The position numbers and the translations under genes were made by a program. Positions 22,719 to 31,984 of a stretch of DNA of 64,000 bases are shown in pieces (position 1 is the stretch's first letter; each line of letters begins with the position of its first letter). Source of the DNA: Galaxea fascicularis. Its lineage: Eukaryota > Cnidaria > Anthozoa > Scleractinia > Euphylliidae. The stretch spans positions 14,202,047-14,266,046 of the forward strand of contig OX419344.1 in NCBI GenBank assembly GCA_948470475.1, written 5' to 3'. The notes under the pieces are model-generated. The model was not told where the DNA came from. It saw only the letters and a list, made by a program, of their open reading frames with translations, and did not search any database.

Positions 22719-23130
22719 CGCGAGAAAACCATTTGAGAATGTCCCAGGAACTGAGCCCTTTGTTTCTTTCGTTCAGAAACAGCAGACAATAATACGAACA
22801 GCGCACGCTTTCAATCGCTTAAATTTGGTTTTTGTTGCGGGGGAAAGTCTTCTTCCCCGTTTTAGGCATCTCTTGCTCCCACTCGTCGGAAGGCGGCAAC
22901 TCAAAAGAATCGAAATATTCGATGTCTTTTCCTTTCCAACAGCAGACCCAGTTAGTGCCCAACTTCCCGAGATCGTCAAGGTTGAGGATGCAGGAGGGAT
23001 GTTCCAAAGGTTTGATCTCCTTTCGCGAGAAGATCCTCTTAATCGGAATGTTCAGATAACGACACCAATTGACCAGATCAATGTTGGAAAGTGGCGCGCT
23101 GCGAAACTTCAGTTTTTTTCGTAATCGCCC
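22666..23130 (-). pseudogene. Adenovirus-type cysteine protease of the Polinton (PRO)
   Basis: Minus-strand reading gives NIDLVNWCRYLNIPIKRIF, LNLDDLGKLGTNWVCCWK, EYFDSFELPPSDEW and, after an in-frame TAA at 22819-22821, SVRCSYYCLLFLNERNKG. This is the adenain/Ulp1-like fold used for capsid maturation in Polintons and adenoviruses: G-T-H-W with the catalytic His, then F-D-S-F, then the catalytic Cys before YYC. Here the His position is Asn (GTNW), and a stop separates it from the Cys block, so it is inactive. Confidence 0.75.
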
Positions 23131-23212
23131 CAGCCACCGAAAAATGGAGGTGGTCGTATGTGCATACCTTTGTTGCCTGTGTTGTAATCATTTCTCCTGT
23201 AGCGTTAGCCGA

Positions 23213-23437
23213 TCAAGTCGCGGCGTATCCGCGTCTGGTCGACATCTTCATAATCCAGTTCGGGGTAATAACTCCCCCCGTTTTGAAGGCAGCAAGTGGC
23301 CAGTTGGCTGAATTGTCGCCATCAAGATCAAAGGTGTCGAATTTGTAAGGGTTGTGTTCCTGTTGACGGGGGCAGACAACGTTGGCATCAACGGAAGTCA
23401 TCATGGCGGTCGGTCGTGGCATTTTTTGCTCCGCCAT
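23213..23437 (-). CDS. Unrecognised ORF fragment in the Polinton
   Basis: The frame includes CPRQQEHNPYKFDTFDLDGD and WPLAAFKTGGVITPNW. Composition looks protein-like, but no family is recognised. It lies between the protease and the LINE insertion and may be the start of another cargo gene. The upstream part overlaps the LINE. Confidence 0.35.
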   Translation of the reverse strand: MAEQKMPRPTAMMTSVDANVVCPRQQEHNPYKFDTFDLDGDNSANWPLAAFKTGGVITPNWIMKMSTRRGYAAT

Positions 23438-24307
23438 TTTATGGTTTCTCGTCGCTACATTTTGCCTTCAGAATACTTCTTTGATTGGTGAAAGCCACTG
23501 GGATGCTTCCTCTGTCTGCGGGTCTGTTTTTGCTGTGTTTTCTCCCAGCTTTCAGCGAAATTTCCATGGCACAGCGTGGAATCGTTTCAAGCCACGTGGA
23601 AGAAGATATCTCTCCACACGTACTTCGCGGTACCCGAATTCTGAAGCAAGCTTTACTCTGACAAGGCTCGCTATTAGCGGAGATATAGCGCTCAATCCTG
23701 GCCCAGCCACTTCCGACAATGGCTCTACATGCTGTTCCGTCTGTAACAAGTACTTGTAAACCACCCAGCCATTGAATGTGACATATGTAATCACTGGTAC
23801 CACATCAGATGCGGTAAAGTCTTGCCACGCGAATATCGCCGACTGCAAGCCACTCGAGATTTCTATTGGACCTGTCCGTCATGTATCTCCACTTTGAAAT
23901 CTATGCCTTTTGCTGATGTGAGTAATCTAGAGTCAAGTTTTAGTTCTTGCTCTTCTCATGATTATGATTTCTCCTCCATCAACCACGCTAGCTCTAAAAC
24001 CAGTGTTATACTTGGCTACGACGAAATTGCCCAAAGGCATATTAAAAACTGTAAAATGGCTCACATCAATATCAATGGCCTTGCTGGATTTAAGTTTGCT
24101 GAGGTTCAAATGTGGCTGTCTTCAGCTTTATTTGATCTGCTTATAATAACTGTGACAAAGCTTGATGAAACGTTTCCTAATAGCCAGTTTGCAATACAAG
24201 GTTTTCATCTACTTCGTAAAGACAGAAATATGCATGGTGGCGGTGTAATAATGTACATTCGAAATGGCATTATTTTTCAGCGAATGAAACACCTCGTTTG
24301 TTCGTAG
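23382..24307 (+). mobile_element. LINE fragment: 2A-like motif, PHD finger, endonuclease start
   Basis: Frame 23382-23759 has a hydrophobic N-terminus (FCSAILWFLVATFCL) and the 2A-like motif GDIALNPGP at 23679-23705. A PHD-type finger follows after a one-base frame change: CSVCNKY, ECDICNHWYHIRCG, WTCPSC. 24040-24300 is the start of an APE endonuclease (MAHININGL, FDLLIITVTKLDETFP, GGGVIMYIRNG). It breaks off at 24307, where Polinton polymerase sequence resumes. The order matches CR1/L2-like ORF2 proteins. Confidence 0.8.
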
Positions 24308-27104
24308 TCGATGGTTAGATAAATTGCTGCGATCTTTGCCCCGTGCTCCACGCACCATTTCAGAGGAGGGGCGTAGACCAACATCTTCTCGGCGGAGAGT
24401 GTTCGTAGCAATTTCTTGCCGCCACTCCGAGTTTTGCTGGTGCGCTGCAGGTAGTCCTACATACTCTGCGGCACAGCCTCGATCGGCACATCTTTGTTGA
24501 CAAAGAACGGGTCCATTTCCTAAAATGTGTCCCAGAGGTGCCGGGGAATCTCGATGTCAACCTCGGCGAAATCGAACCACGTTCGTGATTTCAGATTTCA
24601 TGTGAACGCCGGCGCCTCTGCTGGGGCGTTTTCGAATTGTACTATCTGACTCTTTCCGCAAGGCATGTCTTTTAGCATGGTTGATAGGTACAAAGCGTTG
24701 GCGTCGTAGCCGAGGATTTTTCCGCAGGCAGGGGCATCATCACCTTGCCGGTGACTCCAGATTTTGGTCACTCCTACTTTGTGGTATCGTGTGAAAACCA
24801 GGCTAGGACCCCCGACCACCGCGCCCTTCAACATCTGGTATTCTTCCTTGCAAGGGCTTCAGAGATTTACGCGTCTTTCGATCGACCCTCACAGAAGGTA
24901 TTGCATTGAGACGCCGTAAATGCTGACAGCAACTTTTAGAATGTCGATTTCTTTCTCGGTGTAGAAGTCTCGCATTTTTTGCAACGCTTCCAGTCCTGGG
25001 GCCACGTGCAAGATTGTTGTAGTGCCGCAGCCAGTCGGAGAAGGTTTTCATACCCTTGTCTTTGAACAAGCACTTGCATTGTTTCCATTCTGAAGTGAAA
25101 ATATGAAATTTTCTCTCAAGCGTGAATACCACGCAGGATAGTCAGGCAGCCCCTGGAAGTCGAGCTTGTCCGGCGAATCGAACCACTCGTAGGGAAACCA
25201 CGATTTCTCAACTGAACAACCATACGCTTTTTCCCACTTGTCGTAACTGGTCCCCGGTCCCAGGTAGTTGATGATGTCGAGGAAGCGGAGGTTCGGTGTC
25301 AGCAGGAACATGATTTTGTTCGCTCTCTTGGCTATTTTGATGGTGCCGGTTGTTGCGACGATTTGTTCCACGAAATGTTCTTTGATGAGGTTGAGATCGT
25401 AGCAGCCGGAGTTGAACCTGAGGACCGGCAGCTGATTGCACCAATCGTTGATCCTGGCTATCGAAGCGTTTTCAACCCACCTTTCTCCTCTGTGTCCACA
25501 CACCACGTGGTGGATGTGACTTCCTCGGCGGCGCGATTCACTTTCGATCCAGTTGACCGTTCCGACACGGAGGTTTTTGTCTGGGAAAAACCCTTGCACG
25601 AACGCCGTTTTTGGTGCTTCGATAGTATCGTTCGGGCAGTGGACGCGAGTCTTTCCTTTGGAACAATTTGGGATGTGGCATTGAAGACTTCCCGCTTATG
25701 TGAAACTGGTGCGACAGTGTGGGCAAGCGTAAATTCTCTCCAACCTTTCGATGTCTTTGATGAGAAACGCGTGCCCATCGAAAACCCCGGTTCTCAACAT
25801 GGTTTGTATCTTGGCTGGCGACTTTCGCCGGAGGTGCGAAACCATGTCTCCTGCTTCACCCCTTTCCGGCTCGTAAACTCTGATCCCGAGCCAAGCCTCA
25901 AGGGCTTTTCCTGCGTTGAGATGCCGCTCAACCTCGTCCAGTCTGTCAACGGATGTTTTGAGGCAATCATTGACGGGGGCGCCGTAGAAACTTTGTGCAA
26001 GCATCCGAGCTGCTAGTGTTGAGCGATCCGCCCTCGCCCCTTGATGCACCGCAATGCATCGCTATAAAAAGAGGTTGTCATTGTAGGTGTCTAACGCTAT
26101 CATCGAACGCCCGTGGGCAGGGTTGTGGAACCAGTCGGGCAGCGGACCTGTGCCGACAATGGGTTGCCAGTCAAACACCGCTTTGACGTCGAGATTGAAG
26201 AAGTCACGAAACCTTCATTTCGTGCTCGGACGTTTGATGTCGATCAACTCAAGGCGTTTGGCTTCTTGCCGATTTAACCATTTTTCGGCTTCGTTGAGGT
26301 TGTTAAACCACGGAGAACCCTCATGGGTGTAGTGAACGATAATGTCTCCGTTTTCGATGTTTCCAAGTCGATAACTGTAGACCTGTCGAAGGTAAAATGA
26401 TGTGTTCACCTCGGCACGAATTTTGGGTATCATTTTGTTGGTGTTGTTGTCGTCAAGGTCTTGAATTGTTCGCCAACGAATGTATCGGCGCCCTTGCCTC
26501 ACTCCAACCCCGTCGAATCTTTGGTCTTCTAATAGGTTGCGAACATCGATCAGTGGAGGTGGTTGACATCTCACTAGAGGCGCAGGATCAAACTCGCGCC
26601 AAACTTCGCGGTAATATTGCTGGCGCCGGTGCCGTGGGGGTGGGCGCGGGCGGTATGGTTGTGGGCGCAACGGCTCGGGCAGATCCGCCGGTACTGGATC
26701 TTCCAGCGGGTTGTGTCCCCCTGTAAATATTCTTCAAGGCGCCTGAATAGAGCGTCGTGGTCTATGTTTTCAGGCCCTCTATGCCCCTGTAAGTATTCTT
26801 CAAGGCGCATGAATAGCGCGTCGTGGTCCATGTTTTCAGGCGCTCTATACCCTGCGGCGAGATTCTCTTGAGGCGGAACTCGCGTGGGTCGGCGATCCAT
26901 ACTACCCCCCGGGGCCCTTTCTCTAATAGGTGGGCGCGTGCTCGCTCGCTGGCTCTGGTGGTCTGCCATAGGTACCCTCGGTGCCCTTTGTTCAATAGGT
27001 GAGCGGCCCGCGTAATCGCTCGCTGGCTCTGGTGGTCTGCCATAGGAAACCCTCGGTGCCCTTTGTTCAATAACGTGGGCTGCCCGCCGTTGTTTTTTCC
27101 GGGG
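24308..27104 (-). pseudogene. Polinton protein-primed DNA polymerase B, broken
   Basis: From N- to C-terminus on the minus strand: a repetitive Arg/Pro-rich start (27104-26670); EVNTSFYLRQVYSYRLG and GDIIVHYTHEGSPWFNNL (26420-26290); a zinc-finger-like CPHCRTSF (25700-25725); the exonuclease block FNSGCYDLNLIKEHF (near 25400); GPSLVFTRYHKVGVTKI and GYDANALYL (24680-24830), equivalent to polymerase motif A; and EVDIEIP with KMLVYAPPLKWCVEHG (24345-24560). Several frameshifts and stops occur. The remaining palm and thumb are missing beyond the LINE at 24307. Protein-primed polymerase B is the defining Polinton replication enzyme. Confidence 0.8.
26700..27080 (-). repeat. Two short tandem repeats in the polymerase N-terminal frame
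   Basis: About 75-bp units are repeated twice at 26705-26860 (encoding ENMDHDALFMRLEEYLQG and a near copy) and about twice at 26925-27075 (encoding RAPRVxxGRPPEP-like units). The unit length is a multiple of three, so the frame is kept. Confidence 0.65.
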
Positions 27105-27276
27105 AGTAGTGTTATCTGTAATATACAAATACCACCCCACTAGAGCCGAATTCTTACCAACTAGATCTCCTCCTCTCCAGCCCTCACCACCCCCGGGGGA
27201 AGTTGAAGTTGGTAGATCTAGTTAGTTAAAATTCGGCTCTAGTGGGGTGGTATTTGTCGATTACAGCTAATACTAC
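27105..27276. repeat. Right terminal repeat of the Polinton, itself a hairpin
   Basis: The two arms, AGTAGTGTTATCTGTAAT... and ...GATTACAGCTAATACTACT, fold on each other across a CCCCCGGGGG centre near 27190. The outer arm matches the left terminal repeat in inverted orientation over at least 75 bp. Confidence 0.85.
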
Positions 27277-28445
27277 TCGATTTGTTTGAAATCAAAGGAA
27301 GAAATTATCTAGTCACTGTCGACTATTACTCCAATTTGATAGAAGTTGATTACCTGTCTACCACCACGACTAAACAAGTCTTTACCAAACTAAAGGGACG
27401 TTTTGCAAGGTATGGATTACCAATGCAAATAGTGACTGATTCTGTTTCTCAATTCCTCTCGAGAGAATTCAAGAATTTCACAAGTAACTGGGGAATTGGC
27501 CATGTAACATCATTACCTCAACATCACAAGTCAAATGGAAAGGTGGAAGCCGCGGTAAAGATTACCAAAATGATGATGATGCGTAAAGCACTTCTGAATG
27601 GTACCGATCAATATGAAGGCCTTCTTGAATTGAGGAACACACCTTGTCAAGATACTGAAACCAGCCCTGCTGAAATGATGTTTGGTAGAAACACGCGATC
27701 AATGCTCCCACCCTCAAGAACCAAGAGAATCAGAAGTAAGAGACAAGTGATGCTGAGAAGAGCTAAGCGCCGCCTTGCCATCAAGCGTAGCTACGACTGT
27801 AATATTCCTGCACCATTAAACCAAATCCAATATAACTGAGACTCGTTTAATCAATGCTCCATTAACAAGCACATGGTCTCCCCCTAATTTCTCCTGAAAC
27901 ACTACTGGAGGAGTGGTTACATAGCTTACAAAACAATAGTATTCTATGACGACAAAGGTGCTCGAGGCCTGAAGCGACTCACCTCTGGCCAACCAGTGTA
28001 CTGCCAACACACAGAAGGAAAGAAGTCCGATTGGAAAAGAGGTATAGCACGTTCAGAGCACAGCGACCGATCCTGCATAATAGAAGGGAAGGAAGGAGTA
28101 TACAGGAGAGACAGAGAGAACCCCAACAACTGCTGCGGAGAACAATACGCACAGCTCGCCAGCAAACACTGAGAAGCGGACTGAGTCCCAAGATACCACC
28201 AAGGCAGACGCTACTCAAGCAAACACGCAGACAAGACCGCAGCGGATTAGGAAGGAACCTTACTGGTTCAAAGACTATGAGTTCAAGTTTTAGTTTGTCA
28301 TTTAGGTATGTTTTCTTTTTCTTTCGGAGTTTTGACATTTGTTAGAACTCATTCACTATGAGGACTCGTCATTTTGATCTCTTTTTTATTATTTCGTTGA
28401 GAAAGAAGGATGTTGACATAATCAGTATTATGCCCGCGAGATACT
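27277..28445 (+). mobile_element. Ty3-type retrotransposon, 3' part: integrase end and LTR start
   Basis: 27277-27839 resumes the integrase: FEIKGRNYLVTVDYYSNL, FARYGLPMQIVTDSVSQF, then HHKSNGKVEAAVKITK. The DDE core here reads D...D (VTDS)...E (KVEAA). A C-terminal block follows in another frame (YDDKGARGLKRLTSGQPV) and the protein ends near 28292. A purine-rich GAGAAAGAAGGA precedes TGTTGACATAATC at about 28411, a plausible polypurine tract and LTR start; the LTR is cut by MITEs. Confidence 0.8.
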
Positions 28446-28454
28446 GGTCACCAA

Positions 28455-28697
28455 ACATTCTCGTCCCCAGAGCCCGCGTTCCTTCTGGCCTGCGGCAGAG
28501 ATCGAGAGCTCTGGCTGGTTCCAAACCCCGAAGTCCGTGAATCACGGACTTTCCGGCTCTTCTGCGCAAACTCAGAAGTTTGAAACAATAGTGGTACAAA
28601 AATGCGTCTTCACTGCGACTGCGCATATTTCGGAACTGGCCAGAGCTCTCGATTTCTGCCGCGGGCCAGAAGGATCGTGAGCTCTGGGGACGAGAAT
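28455..28697. mobile_element. Palindromic MITE with 9-bp target duplication
   Basis: The ends are inverted copies (ATTCTCGTCCCCAGAGC... against ...GCTCTGGGGACGAGAAT) with arms of about 70 bp and a central palindrome AAGTCCGTGAATCACGG. GGTCACCAA (28446-28454) and GGACACCAA (28698-28706) flank it, an 8/9 match. Nine-base duplications suggest Mutator-type mobilisation. Confidence 0.75.
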
Positions 28698-28759
28698 GGA
28701 CACCAAATTGTAAGACGTAACGCATGCGCAGAAGGTAGGGCTGTGTCACTGTTATGTCC

Positions 28760-28855
28760 AATCTCGTCCCCACAGCCCGCTTTACTTTTGGTCAGCACCA
28801 AGAACGCGATCCCTTACGCATGTCAAAAAGGATCGCGACCTCTGGGGACGAGATT
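28760..28855. mobile_element. 96-bp MITE with perfect 9-bp target duplication
   Basis: The left end is AATCTCGTCCCCACAGC and the right end ...CTCTGGGGACGAGATT. GTTATGTCC occurs at 28751-28759 and again at 28856-28864. It is the same family as 28455-28697 but smaller. Confidence 0.85.
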
Positions 28856-28954
28856 GTTATGTCCGCCATTAAACATGTGAGCTACCAGTTACAAATACAA
28901 TTTCTGTGTGCTCTTAACTGCCTGAAAGCAGCGCTTATCAACATCTTGCTTTGC

Positions 28955-29395
28955 CAACTTTTTTTCAGAACTCATTATTGCGACAAGGAATATTTATGCA
29001 AACAAACCAATTAAATACCGTCGGGGTCTACCGAGAGCTCATTTCGCAAAATACAGATCTGTAATTTGCGAAACGGAGCACTTCGAACCTCTTGGTTCGC
29101 CAACTTTTGTTCAGAACTCATCATTGCGACGAGGAATATTTAAGAAAAGCATTAACGAATGCAAACAAACTAATTAAATACTGTCGCGGTCTATCAAGAA
29201 CTCATTTCGCAAAATACAGATCTGTAATTTGTGAAATGGAGCACTTCGAACCTGTTGGCAGGCCAACTTTCGTGCAGAAATCAGCATTGTGACGAATAAT
29301 ATTTACGAATAGCGTTTACGAATGTAAAGAAACAAGTTAAATTCCTTCACGGTCTACCAAGAGCTCGTTTGACAAAATACAGATATTTTTATGTA
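28955..29395 (+). repeat. Three tandem copies of a ~150-bp unit
   Basis: Units start at about 28955, 29099 and 29262 with GCCAACTTT and share GAATATTTA, AATTAAAT, GGTCTACC and AAAATACAGAT blocks. The copies diverge progressively. No coding role is visible. Confidence 0.75.
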
Positions 29396-29984
29396 GAAAC
29401 GCTGTGCTTCCGGTGTTTTATTTCTCTTTTAAATAGATTAAATCTGACTGTTGTGGTGCTGTAGAGGTTTATTCGTCATTTCGTTTCGTTTCGCAAAATA
29501 CAGTAAGCCTGTTTTTCTCATTATTTTCAAATACCAGTAATTCCGTTTGGTTGTGTGTGTACTTTGCCAATGCATGCATGACGTCAAAACATGGCAGGAA
29601 CATAGAAGTACTCTATGAGCTGCAGGCAAGTTCTAATCACTCTAACTTCTTCTGAGTACACACACATGGCCAAATGGTAACCATTAGTTTTGTTTTTTAT
29701 TTTTGCTGTTAAGAGCATCATTCATGCGTGTGTACTTTTATTGCAAACTCTTCTTAGAGCAATCAAAATGCAAAGGTTACACTGTCCATTGTGTAACAAC
29801 CAACAGTTCCCCAGCTCAAAAGAAAACGCATATTCAAGCAACAGGAAAGCCTTGACAAGCGATCTGAGATCAGCATGAGAATAGTTTGGATCAAACCAGG
29901 TGCCTGAACCCTTTTTCCAGTGCCACATCACAGAGATGAAAAGGCAACGCATGATTTTCCACAAGTACACAACAAAATTTGTTT
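29396..29984. other. Nothing recognised
   Basis: Intergenic DNA between the tandem repeat and a hairpin. Only short, unconvincing open frames. Confidence 0.35.
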
Positions 29985-30067
29985 GAATTATCAGAATGCT
30001 GCTACTTCGGAATAAGCAGAACATTTAATTCTCTGCTTATTCCAATGTAGCAGCATTCTGATAATTC
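29985..30067. repeat. 83-bp hairpin
   Basis: GAATTATCAGAATGCTGCTA at the left pairs with TAGCAGCATTCTGATAATTC at the right, with GGAATAAGCAGA against TCTGCTTATTCC inside. A clear foldback element in the 3' flank of RUBCN. Confidence 0.85.
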
Positions 30068-30664
30068 TGTGATTGGGAGACCAATGGATGGCTTTCTAAA
30101 CCAGAATAAGACCTAAAGGAACATCAATAAAGTCTGTTCCAGGTGTTCTTGTTTGGGAAAAAACCAAAATGGTGCATAGATAAACCACACCCAAACCAAT
30201 ATTTCTAAATTTGCTCTGCTGAAAGACTAACAATACATTAAAATGTGAACAAACACAAGGAAAAATTGTACTAAACTTTAATTTGTTCAAATATATTTTA
30301 CTTTCCAATGTTTCTAAATAATTAAAATGTTTAAGAATAATGACCCTATCAAATAATGTGACATTTTCACGGTCACTTGTATTTACAAAATGCACATTAA
30401 GAAAGTGGTTATCTTACAGTCATATTTACAAATTCAACAATTTCATACAATCTAATGAAGTCCATCAACACTATACTGTACATAAACAGTTCCCTTACAA
30501 GTGACACTGTCCTATCTTCAACAGTATTACACCAGTTTAAAAAAAAAAACACCATTGATCAAGTATTACTTGAGAACAAGACAATAATTAGAAATGTGAT
30601 TTCTACAGAAGCTGTTTTATTTGCTATCTCAGTTCTTTTTATTCTTTTATTATTTATGCTGGAG

Positions 30665-31877
30665 TTATCTAAGCCAGCTTCCTGAATTGTCATCTTCCTT
30701 GCTGGACACTGGTTTACTTGAACTCTGCTTTCTGATATAAACAAAGCAAAGGGAAAAACGTTTAGCAATCTGATGATAGTTAAAATTTATAGGTTTCCTG
30801 TTCTTCATACAATAAGTTGAATGGAGTGGTAGATGAGGAAAGGAGCACCATTGTATAAAATCAAGGAACAGTCATTGAGCTTTCACTCATAGCAGCTGTA
30901 GCTGTACTTCTTTTGAGCAAGCACCAATTCCACTTAAGCCGTCAATGAGGGTCCAACATACGTTTGGCGGGATGCGGGATGAAAGCAAAAATGGAGGCGG
31001 GACGTGGGATGCCAGAAATTTTAAGGGCCGGAATGCGGGATAAAAATACTCCGGTGGGAGCCGGAGTTGGTCATTTTGACAGGCAGGATGCAAGATGGAT
31101 AAAATAGACGTCCTCTGACTTACAGTGTGAGCTTTGTTTCTATACAGTCTTGCATTGTTCTACAAAACTCCCTCAGCGTGAGTAACGCTGATTGAGAGCG
31201 GCTGGTCTATTTATTATTTTTTTTTTGCAAGTTACATTCCACAGGTCAAAGTAAGGTCACCGCGCTATTCATCAAGGGCACCCAATACACCAAATAAACC
31301 AAACGCTGTAGAAAGGCATTTTTAAGTAACTTGCGGTGTTTGAAGCCCCTTTAAAGTGATGGTTCCATTAGCTAGAAGAATTTAATCTGTTCGAATTCCT
31401 TAGCTAAAATGTTAATTGCCCGAACATTTTAGGGAACAAAATCTTTTAAGAAATTGCTAGCTTTTCATCCCTTTATTGATAATTAACTTTTTAATTTTCC
31501 GACCGTGACAAAAGTCCTTCCCTTTTAATCCTCAAATAAAAGTTCTTGATAATAATGCAAATAGCTTAGATAAACTACTCGAGATGAAGGAATATGTCAA
31601 ATATTTGGGAGTTTATACTGATGCTGACCTATCCTGGAAACACCATATCGAGCACATATCCCAAAACGCCAGTAAGTGCGTTGGAATCATTGCTCAGTTA
31701 AGACATTTTGTTCCCCGTCAAACCTTATTGAGCATCTTTCACTCCTTAATTTCGCCTTATCTAACCTATGGAATTTGTGCTTGGGGCCAAGGTGCCAAAG
31801 TCCATCTTAGGTCTGGTACACACTTGCGACATAACGACATAACGAGAAGGTCACGCAAACGAAAAAAGTACCTCGTG

Positions 31878-31908
<31 letters not shown>

Positions 31909-31909
31909 C

Positions 31910-31984
<75 letters not shown>

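Larger units (their letters stand above)
19667..27276. mobile_element. Polinton/Maverick-like DNA transposon remnant with palindromic ends
   Basis: This 7,610-bp block interrupts a Ty3 integrase gene. It is flanked by TCGACT (19661-19666) and TCGATT (27277-27282), a 6-bp target duplication with one change; 6 bp is the Polinton rule. Terminal inverted repeats at 19667-19796 and 27105-27276 begin AGTAGT/GTAGT. Cargo on the minus strand: DNA polymerase B pieces (24308-27104), adenovirus-type protease (22666-23130), three zinc-ribbon ORFs (21931-22718) and a PLA2-like ORF (21382-21916). On the plus strand: a GIY-YIG/T5orf172-like ORF (20835-21280). Integrase, packaging ATPase and capsid genes of full 15-20 kb Polintons are absent, so it is internally deleted. 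A LINE fragment sits at about 23380-24307. Confidence 0.8.

Noticed and set aside
25363..26016. 217-codon plus frame
   Set aside because: It is antisense to clear Polinton polymerase B sequence on the minus strand; shadow frame.
28955..29395. Possible CRISPR-like direct repeats
   Set aside because: Only three diverged ~150-bp units without uniform spacers, in an animal genome; an ordinary tandem repeat.
30638..30651. RUBCN polyadenylation signal (AATAAA on the minus strand)
   Set aside because: AATAAA-like hexamers occur within about 15-30 bases of the stop codon, too close for a confident call in AT-rich DNA; several others exist downstream.
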